A DNA stretch of 64,000 nucleotides, from assembly GCF_001625195.1 (NCBI RefSeq), contig NC_054391.1:4227157-4291156 (forward strand). Reading direction: 5' to 3'. A program made the translations under genes and the position numbers. The notes beneath the pieces are model-generated. The model ran no database searches, had not been told where the DNA came from, and saw nothing but the letters and a program-made list of their open reading frames with translations. Below are positions 21,695-30,844 of this stretch, piece by piece (position 1 is the stretch's first letter; each line of letters starts with the position of its first letter). The DNA comes from Drechmeria coniospora. Lineage: Eukaryota; Ascomycota; Sordariomycetes; Hypocreales; Ophiocordycipitaceae.

Positions 21695-22975
21695 TCAGCT
21701 TCTCAACCGTGCCGACCTCCTCCGTCCGCCGGCCAAATCTACCGGCAGCACCTTCACGTCCTTGTCCTTGCTCTCTTCGTCCTTGACCCCCTTTGTCCGC
21801 GTTTTCTTCCTCGAGGTACCGTCTGCTTTATCCTCTGCCGCTGTGGGAGGGACCTTTTGTTTTCGTGCCTGCTTCACCGCTGCCTCATCAGGCTCCGTCT
21901 TAGCCCTCGCCGGTATACCTCCCGTCTTCCTTTGCACAGCAGGCGAGTAGCAGCTCGTGCGCCCTCCGACTGTGATGAATGCGAGCTTATCGCCGTTTGG
22001 TAGCTTCGCTGAACCGCTCTTGTCGCCCTTGCCCCAGCGGTGGTTGAAGAGCCAGTGGGCAGGGAACTCGTCCGAGTCGCCGAGCTTGTCCACAGCCGTC
22101 TGGCAGACGTACCGGATCGACTCGTACAGCTCCGTCATCTCCTCCTTGCTAAAGTCGTCGCAGTACTGTTCAGGGTGGAGCTTGGCCTGGTAGAGCGTCT
22201 CGTCCGCGACCCAATTTCCGATGCCGCTGATGACCGTCTGATCCAGAAGAAGGGCTTTGACCGGCACGTGCCGGGACTTCATCCTGCCCCGTAGGTAGCT
22301 TTCCGTGAAGATGTCCACGTCCAGCACAGGGTCGGGGCCGTTCTCTGCCAACGGGGAGTGTTTCCTGATCTCGCCACCGGGGCAGTCCACGAGCCGGACG
22401 CGACCGAACCTCCGTGCGTCGGTGAATGCTACCTCTGCCGCTGATTCGCCCTCGGTGGCGAGGTGGAATTTCCAGAATCTTGGCGGCCACTGCTCGAGTT
22501 CGGCATCCTTCATCTTCTTGTAGTAGTTTGTGTACGCCGTCTTTTCCCCCTTGATGTGGATCCAGCCCGTCATGCCAAAATGCATCACAAGGTGAGGTGG
22601 TTTATCCAACGCGATCCTGCTCATTCAGCAACCATCTCATTTCCATCTCATCCTCATCTCCGTCTCACTCACCAAAAGTATTTGCCCTGGCTGCCAGCGG
22701 AGACAACCTGCCCGCAGACTGTCAGGCCCAAGAGCGACGTCATTCAGTGCACAGTCACATCGGCTCACTTTCTTGTTCCGTAGCGCTTCTTCGACCGCCG
22801 CGCCACTTGTACCGACTTTCCCGAAAACGTTGGCATCGTCGACGGCAGACACGCTGGCAATTTTCTTGCCAACCAAGTGCAGTCGCAGGAAATGGACTAT
22901 TCGGGCGACTGATTTGGGTTAAGACTGTCTTCACGAAACACCATTCATGAACGTACCCTCTGCTATCTCGGGCAT
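21695..22975 (-). CDS. Formamidopyrimidine-DNA glycosylase (Fpg/MutM family, zinc-less type)
   Basis: Four exons: 22975-22957 (19 bases), 22908-22769, 22707-22673 and 22616-21695; 371 residues. The enzyme removes oxidised purines such as FapyG and 8-oxoG in base excision repair. The spliced N-terminus begins MPEIAEVARIVHFLRLHLVG, with the catalytic Pro2 and Glu3 of the family. Later blocks are VVSAGSQGKYFW, with the conserved lysine of the strand loop, HLVMHFGMTGW and DQTVISGIGNWVADETLYQA, the helix-two-turn-helix. FITVGGRTSCYSPAVQRKTG replaces the bacterial zinc finger, as in plant and fungal Fpg. The tail is Lys/Arg-rich and may carry a nuclear signal. The 19-base first and 35-base third exons are easily missed; the long frame alone starts inside exon 4 and would lack the catalytic N-terminus. 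Confidence 0.9.
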
Positions 22976-23199
22976 ATTGGAACACTGATCGAGAATGTAC
23001 TACAAACTCTGAGGCCGCAAGTGAGTGAATCTCTCCGTCCGCCATGAGGAGGAGGCGAACACGTACTCCGAACCCTGGACGCCGAATGGTCCGCCACGAG
23101 GCCCACGCGAAATCCCGTGACCTACTTATGTCAGCAGCGGAACACAACTCCACCCGAGCTTCTCCACAACAAATTGACATTTTATTCGGAAGCTTTTTT
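22976..23199. promoter_or_regulatory. Shared upstream region of FPG and the snoRNA host gene
   Basis: These divergent genes share roughly 200 bases. The host side becomes pyrimidine-rich from about 23200, suggesting its transcription starts near there. No TATA box is obvious. Confidence 0.35.
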
Positions 23200-23307
23200 T
23201 CAAATCCTCTTCACTCCTTCTTCTCCCTCCAACACACACATTGTTCGAGGTAAGTTTCTGCATCTTTTCTTGTTGCAGTGTTTATACACCAACTCACCCA
23301 CTCCCTT

Positions 23308-23396
23308 CCTTCCTGATGACACACTTAAACCGCAAACTAGAGTCTCTGACCTCGTTGATTGATGACTCATTTTTTATCACGTCAGTCTGAATCTGG
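23308..23396 (+). ncRNA. snR78: Box C/D snoRNA, snR78 homologue, guides 25S U2421
   Basis: C box UGAUGA at 23314, D' CUGA at 23346, C' UGAUGA at 23360 and D CUGA at 23387. The 12 bases before D' (CAAACTAGAGTC, 23333-23344) are a perfect complement of GACTCTAGTTTG in 25S rRNA. The D'+5 rule points to the U of GACU. Counting along the yeast 25S sequence as I remember it, this is U2421, the known snR78 target. Lies in the first host intron. Confidence 0.85.
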
Positions 23397-23576
23397 ACGT
23401 TACATTTCGCACTTTTCTTCCAGCTTGGGACGAGCTTGTGCTGACTATTATACCATAGTTTTGCGTCTCCAAGCGGATGGCCTGATCGACGATGCTTGCA
23501 TGTGTTCTCGGCGCTTGCTTTGCTTGCTGCTTGAGTGTTTGGTACGTTTCCTCTGTTTTACCCCGTGACCACCACT

Positions 23577-23668
23577 CTCTTCATGATGATCGATTCGTAA
23601 ACAATATACGCTGGAAATTACCGGCTGAGTTTTCTATGACGATATTAAATGGCTTTGTCTGATTTGCT
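23577..23668 (+). ncRNA. snR77: Box C/D snoRNA, probable snR77 homologue, guides 18S U578
   Basis: C box AUGAUGA at 23583, D' CUGA at 23625, C' AUGACGA at 23636, D CUGA at 23659. The guide before D' (CTGGAAATTACCGG) pairs with GCGGTAATTCCAGC of 18S rRNA, with one extra A in the guide that must bulge. D'+5 falls on the U of GGUAAUU, which fits yeast U578. The bulge makes this a little weaker than its neighbours. Lies in the second host intron. Confidence 0.72.
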
Positions 23669-23779
23669 GCATTTCACACCCGCTTTTGTTGCATGCCTTG
23701 TTATTTTTGAGCCAATGGCTGACCGCTACAAGATCTAGATAAGGTATGCATCATCGATGTTTCTTCTCCCGAAGCAGTC

Positions 23780-23868
23780 TCTTGTGATGAAACGGCACTG
23801 GGCTCCGATAGTACATGAGCAGAGAAGCCATTTTGCGGCAGGCCTAGAAAACCTCGCCCACTGATTCT
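23780..23868 (+). ncRNA. snR76: Box C/D snoRNA, snR76 homologue, guides 25S C2197
   Basis: C box GUGAUGA at 23784 and D box CUGA at 23861. GCACTGGGC before a degenerate D' box (CCGA at 23805) is complementary to GCCCAGTGC of 25S rRNA. D'+5 selects the third C of GCCC. Counting from the snR78 target gives exactly yeast position 2197, the known snR76 site. Lies in the third host intron. Confidence 0.8.
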
Positions 23869-24020
23869 TGATCTTCATCTCACACATTTGGATGGATGGT
23901 ATATGCCAGCACTAATCATCTGAAAATAGTGTCTGATCTTCGTAATGCCATTCATTCATTCAATGATATGATGCTGTGATGCCACAATGGTAAGACATTT
24001 TGCGAATTTGTTGCACTGTT

Positions 24021-24108
24021 TTCTGTGATGATACCGATGACGAGTCTTATCCGAGTTTTCGATGCAGACACCATCTTTTTTTATACCATTCATGCCAATC
24101 TGACTTTG
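24021..24108 (+). ncRNA. snR75: Box C/D snoRNA, snR75 homologue, guides 25S G2288
   Basis: C box GUGAUGA at 24025, degenerate D' CUUA at 24046, D CUGA at 24100. GATGACGAG (24036-24044) complements CTCGTCATC of 25S rRNA and D'+5 falls on G2288 in yeast numbering. A second 10-base complement, CCATTCATGC just before the D box, matches GCATGAATGG about 19 bases further along the same rRNA and would select a G near 2307. Lies in the fourth host intron. Confidence 0.82.
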
Positions 24109-24225
24109 CCCGAAAGCCTTCTCCTGCCAAGCATGTCTTGTTTTGAATCATGGCTAACGGAATCGAATAGGACCGTGATGGTTAGTTGCTCCAGCCTTTC
24201 TGCAGCCATTTCACACTCCCTCTGC

Positions 24226-24312
24226 TATCATGATGAACGCGAATGATATAGACAAGCATATGTCCGAGCTCACGCGACGAAGACAATTCATCCGCTCCTT
24301 TTTCTGACTTGA
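24226..24312 (+). ncRNA. snR74: Box C/D snoRNA, snR74 homologue, guides 18S A28
   Basis: C box AUGAUGA at 24230, degenerate D' CCGA at 24264, D CUGA at 24304. GACAAGCATATG (24251-24262) is a perfect complement of CATATGCTTGTC near the 5' end of 18S rRNA. D'+5 falls on A28, the snR74 target in yeast. Lies in the fifth host intron. Confidence 0.85.
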
Positions 24313-24456
24313 TACCCATCTTCCAATAAGCGAGTCTCGATGATTGTGGTCGGACGCTAACCACTTGAAGTTTGTCTTATTTTCATTGTACCTCTACCCA
24401 ACTAGCGTTCACATGCCATGGTGAGTTGGATCAGTCTTATTTCTCTTTTACCCTCT

Positions 24457-24543
24457 TCATATGATGTTACAATTATCACGACGGTCAACTTAGCCATACG
24501 CATTGATGATATCGCCTGTGACAAGGCACCTTTTCTGATATCC
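24457..24543 (+). ncRNA. snR73: Box C/D snoRNA, snR73 homologue, guides 25S C2959
   Basis: C box AUGAUGU (variant) at 24461, D' CUUA at 24489, C' UGAUGA at 24504, D CUGA at 24535. TCACGACGGTC (24476-24486) complements GACCGTCGTGA of 25S rRNA and D'+5 falls on the first C of GACCG, consistent with yeast C2959. Lies in the sixth host intron. Confidence 0.82.
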
Positions 24544-24715
24544 CTCCCCACCACCCCTTGTTGGAGACTGGTCGCATATGCATGGACTAACAGTTCCAAG
24601 TTTCTAGTAGTATCCATATTTCGAAGTGCTCAACTGTCGTTGACCTCTGGTAAGCTGTGATACAGACGCCGTTGAAAGTTTCCATCGGCCGCCCTCAATC
24701 CAATGCAGGTTATGT

Positions 24716-25379
24716 TGTGTCCAGTGCAGTCTTAGATGCGCATTAGGTAGCAAATTTCTACGTGTTGTCGTACCTACTCTTGTTCGCCATGACATCTTTA
24801 CCGGCTGTTCTCACCAGCCTTGTGACGCAGTTATTGTGCAGATGTGTTGGCGAATGCGTGTGTATTGTATTGGCTTGGCGACCAATAAGTGCCATCTAGG
24901 CAGCAAGCGATACATTGACAAGTCTTCCGGCCCAATGTACAAGAAGTGCAAGCGTAGAGTGGAGAAATTCTGTCACAGTCAGTTGAACTCCAGGATCTAA
25001 GCAGTCAAGTCACTTGTCCGCACGAAAGCGAGGCAGTTTGCCCTGCGTCATGGAGTGCTTGGTCAGATGATTTCCCACGTTCATCACCTGGTATTCAATG
25101 GTAGAAACAACAACTCAGTAAACTAGGTGAAATCGTGGCTACTCATACTGTACCGCTATTATTTAGGACGGAGACAGGAATCGCATGCGGAGAAAGAGCG
25201 GTGGAGAGGAGGATTTGGCAATGTTGGATATTGTGGCAACATTGTTCAAAGGCCATCCCCTGGCATCTCGTCTCCGACTGCAGCTCCCGCGCGTCCGTTC
25301 ATGTCACCTCCTGTCCAACCTCTTGGCATCCTCAGTCGCAGCTGGAGGGGCGAAGGGGTCGCGAGCCCGCCGTGTCCCG
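24716..25379. other. Intergenic, no gene seen
   Basis: Follows the snoRNA host. I looked here for an snR72 guide (complement of the 25S region around A876) and did not find one. No recognisable coding frame. Confidence 0.4.
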
Positions 25380-26132
25380 TTACCGGTATCGTCCGTATAC
25401 TTGGCAGACGGCCTTCCCATCAGCGGGGCCTTCTCCATCGTCGGGTAGGGGAGCAGGGAGGGTGCCGCCGTACTGCGGCGGGTAGCCTTGGCGATCATCA
25501 TAGCGATGTGGTACGGGCGCGGTCCAGCCGCTATCGATGATATCCTCCCCCCAGGAGCCCGCGTTGAGGTTCGCCATTGTACCGTTCACACAGAGGTGCT
25601 GCTGGTGGTGGTAGAGGCCCGAGTTGTGCGGCAACTCTTGGTTTGGGTAACCGAATTGCTGCTGCTGCTGCTGCTGCTGGTCGTGGAAGCGACGGACGTG
25701 GCCCGGCTGACGGTCAAAGGCCATCCTTCTCAAGGACGACCGCGTGTCAAGCTGCTGTTCCATCGGCTGAAAAGACGACTCGGCTTCTTCCCGCGTCGAC
25801 AATGGTAGATGCTTCTGCACCACCAGTGGCGGCTGCTTCTCTCGGCTTCGGTTCTTGTTGTACTTGGTGACACCCCATTTCGCGAGGTGCTCGTTGTACG
25901 CACGCCGGCTGTCACACGCACCCTCGTGTCAGCATGAGCATCAGCGAAGAGAAACCAGAGGGGCGGGCGAGCGTGCCAAGAGTACACGGCCAAGCAGCGG
26001 TTTTGAGAAGGTGAGTCCATACCTCGCATGGAACCCGTGCTTGTTCCTCATCATCTCCATGACAATCTCCAGCGTATGTTCCTTGTACAACTTGCTGATG
26101 GTACCTCGCCTCGACTCCCAGTCGAGCGTCAT
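25380..26132 (-). CDS. Clr5-domain protein with a polyglutamine tract
   Basis: Two exons, 26132-26023 and 25908-25380; 212 residues. The Clr5 domain occupies the N-terminus: DWESRRGTISKLYKEH, LEIVMEMMRNKHGFHAS, then across the 114-base intron RRAYNEHLAKWGVTKYNKN. Splicing completes the HGFHAS-RR junction expected for the domain. Clr5 proteins are fungal; the domain resembles a helix-turn-helix and is named for a fission-yeast protein needed for silencing, but most members have no assigned role. After the domain comes a disordered region with a CAG-encoded glutamine run (about 25655-25680). I start at ATG 26132; an in-frame ATG at 26303 would add 57 residues of low resemblance, and an extra upstream intron is possible. 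The C-terminal end is also uncertain because a GTAACG at the stop could be a donor. Confidence 0.72.
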
Positions 26133-27645
26133 GCCGGGTTCCTGCCGGGCTGGGGCAGGGCAGCGCAAGGCGGCGTCGGTCAAAGACGAGTTCGAGTTTG
26201 GCCGTTTGTGTTTCTTACCGAGTGTCAGGTCCTCTTTGGACCCAACCGATGCTGGGGAGGCGCTTTGATCGATGGTGATGGATGTCGAACGATACGGGCG
26301 CACCAGAGGTGAGAGAAGGAAGCATAGGGAGCGCGCTCAGCCAGCGATGGCTCTCGAACAGCCCTGCAGCTCCTACTTATACACGTTGCAGGGCGGTCGC
26401 AGATATCGTCCAGCCTCATCCATCACCACCACCACCACCACCACCATCAGTCCCAGTCGACGTCCCCGTCATCACAAACGGCAAGCCTCCCCGACGGCCG
26501 GTGAGGCAGCGAGAAAGGCAGAGCAAGGTCCGTGGCGGACCCTTGTCAGGCTTCAACCTGTGCGCACGGGCAGCAGCAAACGAAACGGGACAGAGAAGCG
26601 CGCAGATACGTCAGCGACGGGACGAAACGGTGTGGGGAGCATGAGACGCTGCGAACGAGGCCGAACCCTCGATCACGCGTGGCACCCCCTTGTTGGTGTG
26701 CAATGGGAGCATGGGGGCCCATTCAGCATCTCCAACTGCACTTTGGGCACCCGAGAGGCCGGCCGCCGCTCTTGGGCGGCGACGGTGATAACCAGGTGTG
26801 GCATGGCGTTGAGCTTTGCTGCGCTGCGCCTGCTGAGCCCTCGGTCGTCGCCTGACCCAGTTCGGTAGGGACGCACCGAAGAACGGTCCCCGGCGGTCGG
26901 TCACTCATCGGCTCAGGACCAGGACAGGGCAGGGCAGGGCAGAACATGGCAGGGCAGAGCTGGGCAGGACAGAGCAGGTGGAGGAGGGATTGCGGATTGT
27001 GCGCGTGTTTTTGTTGGAACTTGGTGCCATGGCAGAGGCTGTGTGATGGGTGGTGGGTGATGGGTGACGGGCGGGTGATGGAGAATGATGGGTGATGACT
27101 GATGGCACAGAATGGGTGACGGTGAGCGCCGAGTTGCTCGCCGAGTTGCTGACACCCGGCTGGTATCGCCGTCACACCGAGCCAGAACGCGGATCAGGCC
27201 GAGCCGACAAATACGCGCAGGCAGGGGACGACGACAAGGACGAGGAACTTTCACCCGTGCGCACGGGCACTGACTGGACAAATAAAAGTGCAAACCTACA
27301 GCACGCCGGCGAGGGGACGAAATGGCGTCGGCGGGCGGAACGGAATAGAATGGAGAATTCACTGCCTCGATAGGAACATCAATCCCTTCCCGGCGTCGTC
27401 CGAAGAGCCCAACGACTTCTGCATCTTGCCGCAACATGCATGCCATCGACCGTACCGCGGCTCGCCCACTCTCGGCGACACTCGGATGTCATCCATCACG
27501 CACCGAGCATAAATGACTGTGACGGTCAAGAAGGAACGTCGACGAGGCAAAGGATACCAAAATGCAAGGCCAGACACCCGTCCTCCAAGCAGGCATGCTA
27601 TGGTGTGCCGCGCCATGGCGGTCCTTTGGCTCGCCGTCATGCCGC
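26133..27645. other. Intergenic with short repeats, no gene seen
   Basis: Includes CCACCA triplets near 26430, a GGGCA pentamer patch at about 26920-26970 and GATGGGTGATGGGTGACGGG-like repeats at about 27045-27100. Overlapping frames on both strands are not recognisable. Confidence 0.45.
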
Positions 27646-29250
27646 CTACTTCGCCGTCGGGTTCGCCGTCGCCGACCCTTTCACGACGCCCGCGACCTGG
27701 CCCGTGTAGCCGGTGGCGACGGAGGGGTCCGTCGTCGGCAGGTTCATCGCCAGCTTGTCGCCGGGCCCGGCGACGGGCGACGAAGCGGCGGGCGATCCGG
27801 TGTTGGGCGAGCTGGGCTCGGCCGGGCCCGCGGCGCCGCAGATGCCCAGGATGACCTGGAACCACTTCTGGGCGTCGGATGCGGTGTGAGCCTTGAAGGC
27901 GAGCTCAGTGCTGCCCGTCAGCTTGCTGCTCAGCGTCTTGCTCTTGTCCTTGCCCTTGACGTTGAACTTCTCGCCGCTCGGCGTGCCGATGACGGCGTCG
28001 GGTAGGTAGATGGACAGCTCCGGCTTCGGGTCCTGGCGCGTGTCGTCCGAGTCCTTAAACTCGTGCAGGAACTTGGAGGGCGTCACGACGTAGTAGCCGG
28101 TCGAGTAGCCCCACGAGAGCTTGTTGCGCGACTTGCGCTCGAGCGAGCCCTCGATCAGCGGCTTCGTCGACGCGTGCGACATGTTGGGGAACTGAATCGC
28201 CTCGACCGAGCGGGCCGTGTCGTTGGGGTTGGCGAGCCGGTCGCCGTACCGGCTCTTGAAGTTGGTCCACTCAAAGGACCGGGGCACCGCCTGCACGGTG
28301 CCGAGCATGTCGCCGAAGAGCGCGCGTGCCTTTTCGCCCTGGCCGCCGGCGAGCTGGGCAAAGGCCTCCATGGCCTGCTGCAGCACGTCGATGACGTGCG
28401 CCTCGAACGACTCGAAGTTGTTCTGGACCGCGATCAGGTCGTTCTTGTGGTTGTTCTCGGCGATCACCTGGTTGCCGAGCCGGTGGACGACGCCGCGGTG
28501 GACGACGTAGGGGTCGTCGGCGCCCGTGAGCCGGCCGCCGGCCGAGTCGTACGAGGCCGTCTGCTGACCGAGCAGCTCGATCTGCTTCTGCGTCGTGTTG
28601 CGCAGCTTCTCCACCTCCTTGGCGCTGCTCTGGGCCCCGCTCGAGAGCTCCTTGGCCTTGTGCTTGATCTCTTTGTGCAGCCGCTCGAGGATGGGCAGGA
28701 CCGAGCCTTTGATGTTCTTCTCCGTCTCGAGGTTGGTGTTGATGATGGCCTGCGTGTTGGAGCGCATGTTTTCGAAGAAGCCGGCGATGCCGCCGAGGCT
28801 CTGGTCAAAGTGCTGACCCTCGCGAAGTGGGTTCGAGATGGTCTGTCATCCGGGTTCGGCATGCCGTCGTTAGCCTCTCGCCTTGCCCGGCCTCGACCTC
28901 GTCTGGCGGCCGCAGGCAGCACATACCTTGAGCGCCTTTTCGTACTCCTTGGCCTGACGACCGTGGATCTTCTCCACGGCGGTCACGTATTCCTCGAGGT
29001 ATCCCACCGCATGCTTCCACGCCTGAAGGCGCTCGGCGAGCAGGCCGGCCGTCTGTCCGCGGTACCACGTCAGCGCCGTGTCGCATGCACCCGACACCAG
29101 AGCACCACGTCCGGTCCGGAAGCGCCCATGAGCCATCGCGCGTCAGCCATCACGTACCGTCGACGGGTCAAACTCGGGCACGGCATCCTCGGTATGGCCG
29201 CTGAGCCCGGTGGCGGCGCGCGAAGGCAACGCCGTCGAGTGTGCCGACAT
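27646..29250 (-). CDS. Slm1/Slm2-type PH-domain protein (TORC2 / eisosome effector)
   Basis: Three exons: 29250-29158, 29052-28927 and 28842-27646; 471 residues. Slm proteins bind PI(4,5)P2, sit at eisosome-like membrane domains and pass membrane stress to TORC2. After a short Ser/Thr-rich start, residues about 32-290 form the F-BAR-like helical region, with LQAWKHAVGYLEEYVTAVEK and REGQHFDQSLGGIAGFFENM. The PH domain follows at about 299-413, with GSLERKSRNKLSWGYSTGYY and SKFLHEF. The Pro/Ser/Ala-rich tail probably carries phosphosites. Both introns have CTGAC-type or TGAC branch sites and phase 0 junctions. The largest frame alone would start at residue 99 and lose the first helices. Confidence 0.85.
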
Positions 29251-30844
29251 TGTGAAACGTTGCTGTTGCCGAGAAGGTCCTCTCGTGGGATCGATAGGCG
29301 CAGTCTCTGCTTCGTGGTGGAGGAGGAAATGATGAAGATGTCGTATCCTATCCCTCCCTGTCTGCGGCGCCGTGCGTGCGTGGTCAGCGGATCGGACGGC
29401 TCGGACGGGTATAGAAATGCACACGATGGGCCAGACTGGTGGCGACTGGGTCAAGAAGCTCTCGACACACCAGTAGCTTGCTTGCCCGGATGGGGCAAGG
29501 GTTTTAGGGGGGAGGGGCTAGGCGGGGATGAGGGGGATGAAGAATGGGCCGAGAATCGAGGCCTGGCCCCAGCAGCAGCGACAGTCCCGAAGCGTCGGGG
29601 TTGACAAACGTCGGGAGACTCGGCGAGGCGGGGAGCTTATGAGGGCATGCGACGGACCCGTGGCAATTCTGATCATAGTGGCCAGCACAATGGAAAGCAA
29701 AATGGAAGGGTGGACGGGCATACTGAGCGAGTCCACGGTGAGGTGTATTACTCCGTAAGTAATTAGCCTTTCAAACTTTGTCGTGCGGACGTGAAGCCGC
29801 ATTCAAATCATCCAGTGAGCCCAAGAAATGCTGGTGCAACAGGGGAGACGAGAGGAAGAGTTGCTTATTCGGGCTGTCTGCCATTCGAGTAATCCGCACG
29901 GCGGTGCAACTATCGTCGTCGAGAGTCGTGATTTTTCAACTAGGTGTACCTTCTTCCTCACCACCAGCCGGACCTTCCTCAGCTGCCATGGCCCCTGGCT
30001 CTGACGTCAATGGATGGAACCCCTCGCCCCTTCCGAGTCAACCAACCCCTCGCTCGCGCCTGCCGTGGGCCGTGGACGAATTGCCACAACCCGGCCAGGT
30101 ACTGTACGAGTACTGGACGGCTTTAAGCGCGCTAACGGATCGCGTTATGTGTCACCTGGAATGGCCCTAGAAGCACTATCAGATGTGATGATGCGTGCCG
30201 AGACAGCAAGTCACGGCCAACCCATGGTTCGAGAAGGTTTTCTTCAACACCAGCAAGGCTGTGCACCACGACGCCCCGCCAGCGGCATGTGGTCGCCCAC
30301 AGCAGACCTTGGCGGCCAAACTAATTTATTCAGCTCTGCATGGAGTCGGCGGGCAGCAGCACACCTATCGCATTTCAATCCCGGATAACGATTGCCTTTT
30401 GCGCAAAATTGCCATCTTCTAGAATTGCCACATCCGACGCGCCGTGGGGTATCGTACAGGAAATCAATCAAACAGGTGTTCGTGTCGTGTCCACATCGTC
30501 TCCGCCGCTGTTCCTCTCCGTCCCGCCAGCTGGTGGAGCGGAAACGACCGAGCGATGGAACAAAATGTGGTCTAGTCATCATCCGTCCCTTTCTTTCGGG
30601 TCCGTCCCTTTGCATCGGTCTAGACGATACAACAAAAATGGAATGAAGGAAGGAAAGGAACGGAAAGGAAGAAAGGGAGAAAGGAAAAAAGGAAGAAAGG
30701 AAGAAAAGAACAAGAGAAATATAAAATGGTGACGCTCGCCATGGCCAAAGTTTGTGCACAATCGTAAAAGAAAAAAACGCGGATGATGCGGCGCTCGACG
30801 GCGTCTGGTTCGACGCCAGCGGCCTCGTCGTGGCAGGCATCATG
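29251..30844. other. Intergenic, no gene seen
   Basis: Contains a purine-rich GGAAA/GAAAGG stretch at about 30640-30725. Overlapping frames on both strands at 30240-30840 are low complexity. Confidence 0.4.

Larger units (their letters stand above)
23200..24715 (+). ncRNA. Non-coding spliced host transcript for a C/D snoRNA cluster
   Basis: At least seven small exons are separated by introns that each hold one box C/D snoRNA. Likely exon ends: first exon to 23249; then 23459-23541, 23733-23743, 23930-23989, 24171-24180, 24406-24420 and 24601-24649. Donors read GTAAGT, GTACGT, GTATGC, GTAAGA, GTTAGT, GTGAGT and GTAAGC. Branch sites (CTGAC, CTAAC, CTAAT) sit 15-25 bases before most acceptors. 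The exons are only 10-83 bases and have no continuous reading frame, so the RNA is probably made only for its introns. The snoRNAs follow the order of the yeast snR78-snR72 cluster, which is exonic and cut by Rnt1 in yeast. Start and end of the transcript are estimates. Confidence 0.75.
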
